Shown here piece by piece: positions 5,928 to 12,658 of a DNA stretch of 14,032 nt (positions within the stretch are counted from its first letter, which is position 1; every line of letters starts with the position of its first letter). Position numbers and translations under genes: made by a program. Origin of the DNA: Bacillota bacterium. GTDB lineage: Bacteria; Bacillota; Desulfitobacteriia; Desulfitobacteriales; Desulfitobacteriaceae. The notes below the pieces were generated by a model. It saw nothing but the letters and a program-made list of their open reading frames with translations, had not been told where the DNA came from and made no database searches. The stretch covers positions 1-14,032 of the forward strand of contig JAEWCM010000122.1 in assembly GCA_023390635.1 (NCBI GenBank). The letters run 5' to 3'.

Positions 5928-7658
5928 TTAAAGAATAGAAACGGTACCATCATAGACTGCTCCGCTGGCAGCATCAACTGTAATGGTACGACCGTCTGAA
6001 ATAGCCGATATTTTGTTTACTCCCACAATGGCTGGAATACCATAGTGCAATGCTGAGATCGCTGCATGGGAGGTAAGGCCTCCCTCTTCAATGACCAATG
6101 CTCCTGCCTTTTCCAATAAAGGAACAAAACTGGCATCAGTCTGCCGGGTGACTAAAATATCGCCGTTCTCGAACTGAGCATCATCCATTTGATCGATTTT
6201 ACGCGCTGTGCCGCTATATGCTTTACGGCCGATACCGGTTCCCTTAGTCAGCAGATTGCCGACAATCTGTACTTTAATCATATTGGTGGTACCAATTTGG
6301 CCTACCGGAACGCCTGCCGTAATGACCACCGTATCCCCTGTTTTAATCAGGCCTTCTTTCAGAGCTGTTCTCACTGCACCTGACATCAATTCATCCGTAC
6401 CGCTACACTCTTCTGTAATGATCGGATGAACCCCCCAGGTGAGACAAAGGCGCCTTGCCGTAGCCGGGAAAGGAGTAGCAGCGATGATCAATGCTTTGGG
6501 CCGGTACTTGGAAATCATTCGTGGAGTAGAACCTGAGTGGGTAGGCGTCAGAATCCCCTGAGCATCCAAATCTTCAGCTACAGTATAGCTGGCATATGAG
6601 ATAGCCTCAACAACATTGAGTTGGGGATGCCGCTTGGCCCGCTTTTCCCTGATTAGAGTTTCGGTACGCAAGGCAATCTTTGCCATCATCTGTACAGCCT
6701 CATAAGGATAGTGGCCAGAGGCTGTTTCCCCTGAAAGCATGATGGCATCCGTACCATCTAAAATCGCATTGGCTACATCACTGGCCTCAGCCCGAGTTGG
6801 TCTCGGCTGTCTGATCATCGAGTCAAGCATTTGAGTAGCGACAATGACGGGTTTTCCTAAGGCATTGCACTTTTCAATCATTGTTTTTTGGTAGAGAGGA
6901 ACCTCTTCTACAGGAATTTCCACACCCAGATCACCCCGGGCCACCATCAGTCCGTCGGCCACGTCCAAGATTTCTTCCAAATTATCAATACCTTCACGGC
7001 TTTCAATCTTGGCAATAATGCTTACACTCCCGCCCGCCTCCTCTACGATCCGGCGAACCGCCAGAATATCGGCAGCCTTGCGGGTAAATGAAGCGGCAAT
7101 AAAATCAATTCCTTGCGTCAGTCCGAATTGGATATCGGAAATATCTTTTTCTGTTACGGCGGGCAGTTGAATCGATACACCGGGAACGTTAATTCCTTTC
7201 CTTGATTTAAGCAGCCCTTCGTTGCAGACCACGGTATGGATGACTCCTTCCCCCACTGCTCTGACTTCCAGATCAATCAATCCATCATCCAGCAAGAGGT
7301 GGGTTCCGGAAGAAACCTCTTTCCACAAGTCAGCATAAGTAATGCCCACACGCTTAGGTGAGCCTGTCTCTTCACTCGTATCTAAGGTAAAGGATGCTCC
7401 CGGTGTAAGAACAACTCCTTCTTCAGGAACCATGAGGGTTCTGATTTCAGGACCTTTTGTATCCAATAGGATGGCTAACGGTTTGCTTGTCTGCCGGGAG
7501 ATTTCTTTTAAAAGCAGGATTCTCTTTCCGTGCTCTTCATGACTTCCATGAGAAAAGTTAAGCCGTGCAACATCCATTCCGGCTTGAAACAATTTTTGCA
7601 GCATATCTTTGGATTCGCAGGCCGGGCCGATCGTACATACTATTTTGGTCCTTCTCAT
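5928..7658 (-). CDS. pyk: Pyruvate kinase with C-terminal PEP-utilising domain, 576 residues
   Basis: Converts phosphoenolpyruvate and ADP to pyruvate and ATP, the last step of glycolysis. Visible signatures: Arg32 in ARLNFSHG; the catalytic Lys217 in IIAKIES, with Glu219; Mg-binding Asp243 in MVARGDLGVE; and DGTDAIMLSGETASGHYP at 301-318. Residues of about 475-576 form the extra domain found in Bacillus-type enzymes, related to the PEP-utilising swivel domain of PEP synthase and enzyme I, with the GGLTSHAAI motif around 533-541. The length equals that of the Bacillus enzymes (about 585) rather than the usual 470. ATG at 7658 follows AAGGAGAGG. Cotranscribed 39 nt after gap, and followed by a strong terminator. 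Confidence 0.97.
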   Translation of the reverse strand: MRRTKIVCTIGPACESKDMLQKLFQAGMDVARLNFSHGSHEEHGKRILLLKEISRQTSKPLAILLDTKGPEIRTLMVPEEGVVLTPGASFTLDTSEETGSPKRVGITYADLWKEVSSGTHLLLDDGLIDLEVRAVGEGVIHTVVCNEGLLKSRKGINVPGVSIQLPAVTEKDISDIQFGLTQGIDFIAASFTRKAADILAVRRIVEEAGGSVSIIAKIESREGIDNLEEILDVADGLMVARGDLGVEIPVEEVPLYQKTMIEKCNALGKPVIVATQMLDSMIRQPRPTRAEASDVANAILDGTDAIMLSGETASGHYPYEAVQMMAKIALRTETLIREKRAKRHPQLNVVEAISYASYTVAEDLDAQGILTPTHSGSTPRMISKYRPKALIIAATPFPATARRLCLTWGVHPIITEECSGTDELMSGAVRTALKEGLIKTGDTVVITAGVPVGQIGTTNMIKVQIVGNLLTKGTGIGRKAYSGTARKIDQMDDAQFENGDILVTRQTDASFVPLLEKAGALVIEEGGLTSHAAISALHYGIPAIVGVNKISAISDGRTITVDAASGAVYDGTVSIL

Positions 7659-7697
7659 TGAATGTCATCCTCTCCTTATCAGCATCATTGCAATGTG

Positions 7698-8705
7698 TTA
7701 GATCCCTTTTTCCGCCATAAATTTGATTAAATCAATTACCCGGGTGGAATAGCCACATTCATTATCATACCACGCCAGTACTTTAACCATTTTATCCTCT
7801 AAGACCATTGTCGACAAACCGTCCACAATGGAGCTGTGGGGATTACCGTTAAAATCACGGGACACTAAAGGAAGATCGGTATATTCCATAATTCCTTTCA
7901 AGTTTCCTTCGGAAGCTTCCTTCAATTTCAGGTTGATTTCTTCCTTCGTGGTAGGTTTTTTCAGGTTAGCGACAAAATCTACCAAAGATACGTTTGGGGT
8001 AGGGACCCGAATGGATAAGCCAGTCATTTTACCTTTAAGTTCCGGTAAAACAAGGGCCACAGCTTTTGCCGCACCTGTTGTCGTAGGAATCATGGATTGA
8101 AAAGCTGCCCGTGCCCTTCTCCAATCCGAGTGATCCACATCAAGAATGCGCTGATCATTGGTAACTGAATGGATAGTTGTCATCATACCCTGCTCAATTC
8201 CAAATTCATCATTAAGAACTTTAGCCACAGGTGCTAAGCAGTTGGTAGTGCATGAAGCATTGGAAATAATAAAATGCTTGCTGGGGTCGTACTGATCATC
8301 ATTAACACCCATAACAATGGTTATATCTTCATTCTTAGCGGGAGCGGAGATAACGACCCGTTTGGCACCGGCTTCCAGGTGCTGAGCCGCTCCATCCCTG
8401 GAGGTAAAACGTCCGGTCGATTCGATAACTACATCAATGGCCAGTTCTTTCCAGGGGAGCTGGGACGGATTTCTTTCCGCTATTAATTGAATGGAGTGAT
8501 TTTTGAGCTTCATTGTATTTCCTTCGATTTTAACATCATCAGGATAAATACCATGGGTTGAATCGTACTTGAATAAATGAGCCAAGAGTTCCGGGTTCCC
8601 TAAATCATTGACCGCTACCACTTCAATTTCCGGGTGATTCAAGGCCGCCCGCAAAGATAAACGTCCGATCCGGCCAAATCCATTAATAGCAACACGTACA
8701 CTCAT
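7698..8705 (-). CDS. gap: Glyceraldehyde-3-phosphate dehydrogenase, 335 residues
   Basis: Phosphorylating GAPDH: glyceraldehyde-3-phosphate + NAD + Pi to 1,3-bisphosphoglycerate. It has the N-terminal Rossmann motif INGFGRIGR (8-16), Asp34 (the NAD-selecting Asp32 of standard numbering), catalytic Cys152 in SNASCTTNC, His179 in TTIHSVTNDQ, and the SMIPTTTGAAKAV phosphate loop. Asp34 predicts NAD rather than NADP. At the two other cofactor-selecting positions (Leu187-Pro188 in the Bacillus enzyme) this protein has Val-Asp (ILDVDHSDW), which is unusual. ATG at 8705 is 12 nt from AGGAGG. It pairs with pyk only; pgk, tpi, gpm and eno are absent from the window. Confidence 0.97.
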   Translation of the reverse strand: MSVRVAINGFGRIGRLSLRAALNHPEIEVVAVNDLGNPELLAHLFKYDSTHGIYPDDVKIEGNTMKLKNHSIQLIAERNPSQLPWKELAIDVVIESTGRFTSRDGAAQHLEAGAKRVVISAPAKNEDITIVMGVNDDQYDPSKHFIISNASCTTNCLAPVAKVLNDEFGIEQGMMTTIHSVTNDQRILDVDHSDWRRARAAFQSMIPTTTGAAKAVALVLPELKGKMTGLSIRVPTPNVSLVDFVANLKKPTTKEEINLKLKEASEGNLKGIMEYTDLPLVSRDFNGNPHSSIVDGLSTMVLEDKMVKVLAWYDNECGYSTRVIDLIKFMAEKGI

Positions 8706-8745
8706 TATTTTCTAAAACCTCCTAAATAATTCTTTAAGATTTCAC

Positions 8746-8910
8746 TTAGATGGAGCACTTCACATTATTTATTCCCCATAAGTAAGCAAAATCCTTCCTT
8801 GTGATAACATATTCATGGACTTTATTACCTTTGATATGTTTCAATTCAATAAATTCATAGGTATTTTGATGAAAATAAGCCTTACAAAAGACAGTCCGGT
8901 GTTTTACCAC
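8746..8910 (-). CDS. Possible small protein or remnant upstream of gap, about 54 residues
   Basis: The minus-strand frame ending at TAA 8746 reads like a real protein: it includes YEFIELKHIKGNKVHEYVIT and then RKDFAYLWGINNVKCSI. No start is convincing. GTG at 8910 is the best in frame and has no ribosome binding site; the frame is open upstream only to about 8938. An ATG (about 8947) in another frame would join this one if one base were inserted before the A7 run at 8920-8926, so a frameshifted pseudogene or recoding is possible. It overlaps the inverted repeat at 8875-8935. No family recognised. It ends 40 bp before gap. Confidence 0.4.
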   Translation of the reverse strand: MVKHRTVFCKAYFHQNTYEFIELKHIKGNKVHEYVITRKDFAYLWGINNVKCSI

Positions 8911-8935
8911 CAGGATAGCTTTTTTTAAGGCTTAT
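8875..8935 (-). repeat. 61-nt nested inverted repeat in the gap-pyk leader
   Basis: ATAAGCCTTA (8875-8884) and TAAGGCTTAT (8926-8935) are perfect 10-bp arms. Inside them AAAAG pairs with CTTTT, and CCGGTG pairs with CACC-A-GG, giving a three-tier stem. Read on the minus strand, the outer stem is followed by TTTTCATC, so it resembles an intrinsic terminator or attenuator about 170 nt upstream of gap. I cannot match it to a known riboswitch class. Confidence 0.5.
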
Positions 8936-8939
8936 CATA

Positions 8940-8966
8940 AGTCATCCGGTCAGGGATGACTGGGTT
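8940..8966 (+). terminator. Hairpin with U-tract overlapping the end of the 42-residue ORF
   Basis: AGTCATCC, a 6-nt loop, GGATGACT, then GGGTTTTTT on the plus strand. It has the form of a plus-strand terminator, but I see no convincing plus-strand gene before it. On the minus strand the stem encloses the TGA stop of the small ORF 8950-9078, and the U-tract is simply its Lys codons. Its role is therefore uncertain. Confidence 0.4.
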
Positions 8967-9078
8967 TTTTCTTTTCTACCTGAATATTCCGCTTTTGTTG
9001 CACATCATAATCAGTAAAATGAGGATCATGGATAGTCTCAGAAGATTTTGGCCGGGGATTTTTTTTGTGTTTTCCCAT
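8950..9078 (-). CDS. Small basic hydrophilic protein, 42 residues
   Basis: ATG at 9078 is preceded by GGAGG with an ideal 7-nt spacing, which is the main evidence for the gene. The product begins MGKHKKNPRPKSSETIHDPH and ends VEKKKPSHP. It is strongly charged, basic at both ends, rich in Lys, Pro and His, and has no hydrophobic segment, so it is probably disordered and cytosolic or nucleic-acid binding (inference). No family recognised. It lies between the molybdopterin-binding protein gene and gap, all on the same strand, 98 bp after the former. The rest of 9079-9175 is AT-rich, with a weak 7-bp dyad (AGTATTT/AAATACT). Confidence 0.6.
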   Translation of the reverse strand: MGKHKKNPRPKSSETIHDPHFTDYDVQQKRNIQVEKKKPSHP

Positions 9079-9175
9079 TTTAGTGCCTCCAAGCATCAGA
9101 ATGAATTAAAATCATTTTCATTAGTATTTGCCTGGACTCTATTAAATATGCCGTTAAGATTAATAAATACTATTA

Positions 9176-10192
9176 TTACTTTCCAAAAGCACAATTCGGA
9201 TAGACACATTCAGCGCACTCTTCACACAAGCCCCCATGTCCTAAGCGGGCAATATCTTTCCGTTCGATTTTCTCTCCTACCAATATTCTTGGAGCAATCA
9301 AGTCAAAGACTGTGGTCTTGGCATACATCACACAGCCAGGCAAGCCCATCACCGGAATATCATCTAAATAGGCCAGCAAAAACATCGCTCCGGGAAGTAC
9401 GGGCGAACCGTAAGAGACGAGAGTCCCTCCTAATCCTTTAATGGCAGTGGGAGTAACGTCATCCGGATCAACAGACATTCCGCCGGTCACCAAAATCATT
9501 TCCGCTCCCTGAGCAATTAAACCGCGGATTTTGTCCTGAATCATTTCAATATTATCGTCGGAGAATTCCTGGCCAATGACTTCCGATCCCCAATGGTTCA
9601 TTTTCTTTTTCAAAACCGGCCCGAATTTATCTTGAATCCGGCCATGATAAATTTCGCTTCCAGTCGTTACAATCCCCACTTTCCAGGATTTCAGCGGGCA
9701 AACTTTAATGACAGGATTACCGGAAGCAATATCTTCCGCCTCCTGAATTACTTTTTCATCAATCATTAAGGGAACAACCCTTGTGCCGGCAATCTTTTGA
9801 CCGACTCTGATCGGCCTATGATTGTGCAACGTGGCAATGACAACATATTCCAGCGAATCGAGGGCCAGTAGTCTTTCTTCGTCTACATACAAAATGCCAT
9901 CAGATTCGGCAATTAAATCGACTTTACCCTCTTTGGGCTCGGAAAAGGAAAGGCCCGGTCCGGCAATGGCTTTTGCTAAACGTTCAGCCGCTTCATTTTC
10001 ATGAACTTGTCCTGGGGTTTGATCCCATACATAAATATGCTGTTTACCCATACTTAATAAAACAGGAATATCTTCTTCACGGATGACCTGACCTTTATGG
10101 AAGCGAGGCCCTTTGATTTGTCCAGGAATGATTTGGGTCATATCATGCATCAGAACTGTCCCTACTGCATCTTCTACCCGAATTTTTTGCAT
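9176..10192 (-). CDS. Molybdopterin-binding protein (MoeA/MogA-like) with Cys-rich C-terminal tail, 338 residues
   Basis: Contains a MogA/MoeA-type molybdopterin-binding fold at about residues 168-310: VGIVTTGSE (172-180), VTGGMSVDPDD (235-245) and LPGAMF. The N-terminal part (1-160) is a MoeA-like or SAF-like extension (AVGTVLMHDMTQI...). The last 16 residues, CEECAECVYPNCAFGK, contain Cys323, Cys326, Cys329 and Cys334, a C-x2-C-x2-C-x4-C pattern that could bind Zn or an Fe-S cluster. It is shorter than true MoeA (about 400) and lacks the MoeA C-terminal domain IV, so it may be a molybdenum-cofactor sensor or carrier rather than the insertase. No molybdoenzyme or moa/moe gene is adjacent. 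ATG at 10192 has AAAGGAG 9 nt upstream. Confidence 0.85.
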   Translation of the reverse strand: MQKIRVEDAVGTVLMHDMTQIIPGQIKGPRFHKGQVIREEDIPVLLSMGKQHIYVWDQTPGQVHENEAAERLAKAIAGPGLSFSEPKEGKVDLIAESDGILYVDEERLLALDSLEYVVIATLHNHRPIRVGQKIAGTRVVPLMIDEKVIQEAEDIASGNPVIKVCPLKSWKVGIVTTGSEIYHGRIQDKFGPVLKKKMNHWGSEVIGQEFSDDNIEMIQDKIRGLIAQGAEMILVTGGMSVDPDDVTPTAIKGLGGTLVSYGSPVLPGAMFLLAYLDDIPVMGLPGCVMYAKTTVFDLIAPRILVGEKIERKDIARLGHGGLCEECAECVYPNCAFGK

Positions 10193-10281
10193 CTGGAGTT
10201 GCTCCTTTCCAGTTCTTAGAAAGAATTAAAGTTAAAGCAAAATTTTTTTATCTTAATTAATTATTAATACACACTGCTTTG

Positions 10282-10310
10282 ATCGTAACGCTTAATATGA
10301 CCTTAGTCAA
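10282..10310 (-). promoter_or_regulatory. Promoter of the molybdopterin-binding protein gene
   Basis: Minus strand: -35 TTGACT (10305-10310), 17-bp spacer, -10 TACGAT (10282-10287). This predicts an mRNA leader of about 80 nt. No long structured element such as a Moco riboswitch fits in that space. Confidence 0.65.
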
Positions 10311-10375
10311 GTACTCATTGCCAATCATTCAATCTGTTTTATGAATTTAATTACTTGAAACTAGCTTTTTATAGT

Positions 10376-10411
10376 AAAAAACGAACCCATCTCCTCACAG
10401 AAACAGGTTCG
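10376..10411 (-). terminator. Terminator of the tRNA-Lys gene
   Basis: On the minus strand CGAACC and GGTTCG (6 bp, extendable by a T-G pair) enclose a 17-18 nt loop and are followed by TTTTTT. It lies 16 nt after the tRNA CCA end. Confidence 0.8.
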
Positions 10412-10427
10412 AATGATTATTATTATT

Positions 10428-10503
10428 TGGTGCGCCACCAGAGATTCGAACTCTGGACCTGCCGATTAAGAGTCGGATGCTCTACCAGCTGAGCTAGTGG
10501 CGC
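10428..10503 (-). tRNA. tRNA-Lys (anticodon CTT)
   Basis: A 76-nt cloverleaf with encoded CCA (10428-10430). The acceptor stem GCGCCAC pairs with GTGGCGC. The D-arm reads TAGCTCAGCTGGTAGAGC and the T-arm CCAGAGTTCGAATCTCTGG. The anticodon loop CTCTTAA gives CTT (plus-strand 10468-10470), decoding AAG lysine codons. The outermost anticodon-stem pair (T-C) is a mismatch. It has its own promoter and terminator, so it is a single-gene transcription unit. Confidence 0.96.
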
Positions 10504-10520
10504 AAAAAAAGAACATGACT

Positions 10521-10549
10521 AGTATAACTTAATTTAAAAAAGTGTTCAA
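10521..10549 (-). promoter_or_regulatory. Promoter of tRNA-Lys
   Basis: Minus strand: -35 TTGAAC (10544-10549), 17-bp spacer, -10 TATACT (10521-10526), placing the start about 10 nt upstream of the mature tRNA 5' end. A close match to the vegetative consensus. Confidence 0.85.
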
Positions 10550-10568
10550 GCCTTTTCTATGAAAAGGC
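10550..10568 (-). other. Hairpin after the M42 operon, abutting the tRNA promoter
   Basis: GCCTTTTCATAGAAAAGGC is a 7-bp stem with a 5-nt loop, 23 nt after the stop of the last M42 gene. On the minus strand the U-tract comes only after TTGAACAC, so termination there is likely inefficient. On the plus strand AAATTTTTT follows. Peptidase transcripts may read through into the tRNA. Confidence 0.4.
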
Positions 10569-10591
10569 AAATTTTTTCTCTGCTACTTATT

Positions 10592-11599
10592 TTAAAGCTG
10601 AATGGGATTTTGCAGCAGATGAGTTAATAAGGCAATAGAAGCCTCAATATCGTGGGTAGATACCTTTTCACTTGGAGAATGGACATAACGGGTGGGGATG
10701 GATACAACCCCTGTCGGTATTCCGCCTCTGCTTAACAGAATGGCTCCTCCATCATTTCCTCCAGCCTCCAGAACTTCCCATTGATAAGGAATCTGATGTT
10801 TTTCAGCCGTTCCGCCCATCCATTCCTTAATGTGAGGCGGGGTGATCATCGAACGGTCCAATACCTTTATCGCCGTCCCTTTACCTAACTTAATGTCAGG
10901 GGTTTTTCCTTTAGGCACATCGCCGGTAGAAGTGACATCCACCGATAAGGCCAGATCAGGATTCAAGGCATAAGCTGCCGTTTTTGAACCACGAAGCCCC
11001 ACTTCTTCCTGGGCAGTAAATACAAAATAAAATTCCTGCTCCGATTTAAGCTGCTTCAAGGCCTCAATGGCCGCAAAACACCCTACCCTATCATCAAGTG
11101 CTTTGGAGGTAATATATGAACCACTCTGATAGTAATCACCGACAAAAACTGCCGAACTGCCAATTGAGACCATTTGCTCAGCTTCAGCGGCCGAACCGGC
11201 ACCGATATCAATAAATAAATTTTCCAGTTTCAGTTCATTGGGTTTATCCATTTTTTCCATACCGATCGTTCCGATGCGGCCGTCGGCAAATTGGACCCTG
11301 CGGTAAGACAATTCCTTGATATGAATCCCACCTAAGGTAGTGAAACGCAGGAAGCCCTTCTCATCGATATAAGTGACCATAACTCCTATTTCGTCCATAT
11401 GAGCGGCGATCATGATTTTAGGCCCTTTGCCATGTTTTATTGCCATCAGATTACCCAAAGCATCGGTACGGATCTCATCACAGAAAGGACGGATCTGGGA
11501 TGCAATCAGGGCAGAGACCTGCTCTTCCGAGCCGGAGGGACCAAAAGTCTGGGTTAACTGTCTTAATAATTCATAATCAGGGGATATATTCTTATCCAT
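10592..11599 (-). CDS. M42-family metallo-aminopeptidase (third of the tandem), 335 residues
   Basis: Cytosolic di-metal aminopeptidase of the TET/FrvX/glutamyl-aminopeptidase type, probably a dodecamer degrading short peptides. Ligands and catalytic residues are all present: His67 and Asp69 (AAHMDEIG), the KALDDR Asp pair at 169-170, Glu198-Glu199 (QEEVGLRG), Asp221 (SVDVTST) and His307 (YVHSPSE). Last gene of the run: ATG at 11599 lies 21 nt after the preceding M42 stop, with AAAGGAG upstream. Substrate preference cannot be read from the sequence; older annotations call such proteins cellulase or endoglucanase M, which is misleading. Confidence 0.94.
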   Translation of the reverse strand: MDKNISPDYELLRQLTQTFGPSGSEEQVSALIASQIRPFCDEIRTDALGNLMAIKHGKGPKIMIAAHMDEIGVMVTYIDEKGFLRFTTLGGIHIKELSYRRVQFADGRIGTIGMEKMDKPNELKLENLFIDIGAGSAAEAEQMVSIGSSAVFVGDYYQSGSYITSKALDDRVGCFAAIEALKQLKSEQEFYFVFTAQEEVGLRGSKTAAYALNPDLALSVDVTSTGDVPKGKTPDIKLGKGTAIKVLDRSMITPPHIKEWMGGTAEKHQIPYQWEVLEAGGNDGGAILLSRGGIPTGVVSIPTRYVHSPSEKVSTHDIEASIALLTHLLQNPIQL

Positions 11600-11620
11600 A
11601 ACAGTACTCCTTTGAGATTA

Positions 11621-12658
11621 TTAATCATTGATAGGGGTGTGAACGAAGGATGGAGGAATTTCCTTGATAATTTCCCGAACCAACCTGATACAATTCTCAT
11701 AATCATCATTTGAAATGATGGAAAGGCTGGAGTGAAGATAACGGCACGGTACACTGATGGAAACGACAGGCACTCCTTCTCTGCTTAAATGAATGCGGCC
11801 CGCATCATTTCCTCCACTGGCTCCCCTCTTGAATTGAAGGGGAATCTTCTTAGCCCTGGCTAAATCAGCAACCATAGCTACTAATTTGGGGTTATACAGA
11901 GTGGTGCGATCCATTAATGAACAGGCAGGTCCCTTGCCAATCTGAGTCACCCACTGATCTTCTTCCACATCAACCATGTCAGCTGAGACGGTTCCTTCCA
12001 CCACCACGGCAAAATCAGGATTAATATGATAAGCGGCAACTTCCGAGCCTCTGAGCCCCACTTCCTCCTGAACGGTAAAAGCAGCATAGAGAGTAAAATT
12101 ATCATTCGCTTGCTGCAGGATTTCAATTAAAGCTGCACAGCCCAGACGATCATCAAAAGCTTTTCCTTTCCAATAGCCGATGCCGAATGATTCACATTCC
12201 GTGTGGAAATGCGCATAGCTGCCTATTTTAACATGCCTTGCCGCTTCTTCCTTTGATTTTGCTCCAATGTCAATGTATAGCTGCTCAATTGTCAGAGCTC
12301 TTTTCCGGTCATTAGGCTTTTGCAAATGTATGGCTTTGGAACCGATAACGCCTGTCAGGCCTTCTGGCAGCCGGACCGGTTTAGCGATCAGCACGCGCGG
12401 ATCAATCCCACCTACAGGTTCAAATTTAAGGAAGCCGTCCCCTGTAATCTCCGTCACCATCAAACCCACCTCATCCATGTGGGCAGAAAGCATAATGCGG
12501 GGCGATCCTGCTTTTCCCTGTTTGACGGCAATTAAATTTCCAATCTTATCGGTATAAACTGAATCGGCATAAGGTTCAATCATCGTGCGAATAGCGTCGC
12601 GTACCGGCTTCTCCGCTCCTGATGCTCCATCCAAATTGCTCAGTGTTTCTAATAGCAC
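11621..12658 (-). CDS. M42-family metallo-aminopeptidase (second of the tandem), 345 residues
   Basis: Same fold as its neighbours: His60 and Asp62 (SAHMDEVG), Asp169-Asp170 (KAFDDR), Glu198-Glu199 (QEEVGLRG) and His309 (YLHSSLS). At the position of the metal-binding Asp it has Glu221 (VVVEGTVSAD), a variant that marks a distinct M42 subgroup and may change metal or substrate preference. Start: GTG at 12658, overlapping the previous gene's stop by 10 nt, with GGAGG 7 nt upstream, so translation is coupled. The SGGNDAG stretch near 281-287 matches the active-site loop of the other copies. It is one of three paralogues, clearly diverged rather than a recent copy. Confidence 0.94.
   Translation of the reverse strand: MLLETLSNLDGASGAEKPVRDAIRTMIEPYADSVYTDKIGNLIAVKQGKAGSPRIMLSAHMDEVGLMVTEITGDGFLKFEPVGGIDPRVLIAKPVRLPEGLTGVIGSKAIHLQKPNDRKRALTIEQLYIDIGAKSKEEAARHVKIGSYAHFHTECESFGIGYWKGKAFDDRLGCAALIEILQQANDNFTLYAAFTVQEEVGLRGSEVAAYHINPDFAVVVEGTVSADMVDVEEDQWVTQIGKGPACSLMDRTTLYNPKLVAMVADLARAKKIPLQFKRGASGGNDAGRIHLSREGVPVVSISVPCRYLHSSLSIISNDDYENCIRLVREIIKEIPPSFVHTPIND

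Noticed and set aside
8956..9441. 161-codon plus-strand open frame
   Set aside because: Overlaps the C-terminal end of the molybdopterin-binding protein and the well-initiated 42-residue ORF on the minus strand; no ribosome binding site or recognisable domain.
10428..10503. tRNA-Lys as an integration (att) site
   Set aside because: No integrase gene and no duplicated tRNA 3' end found in the window.
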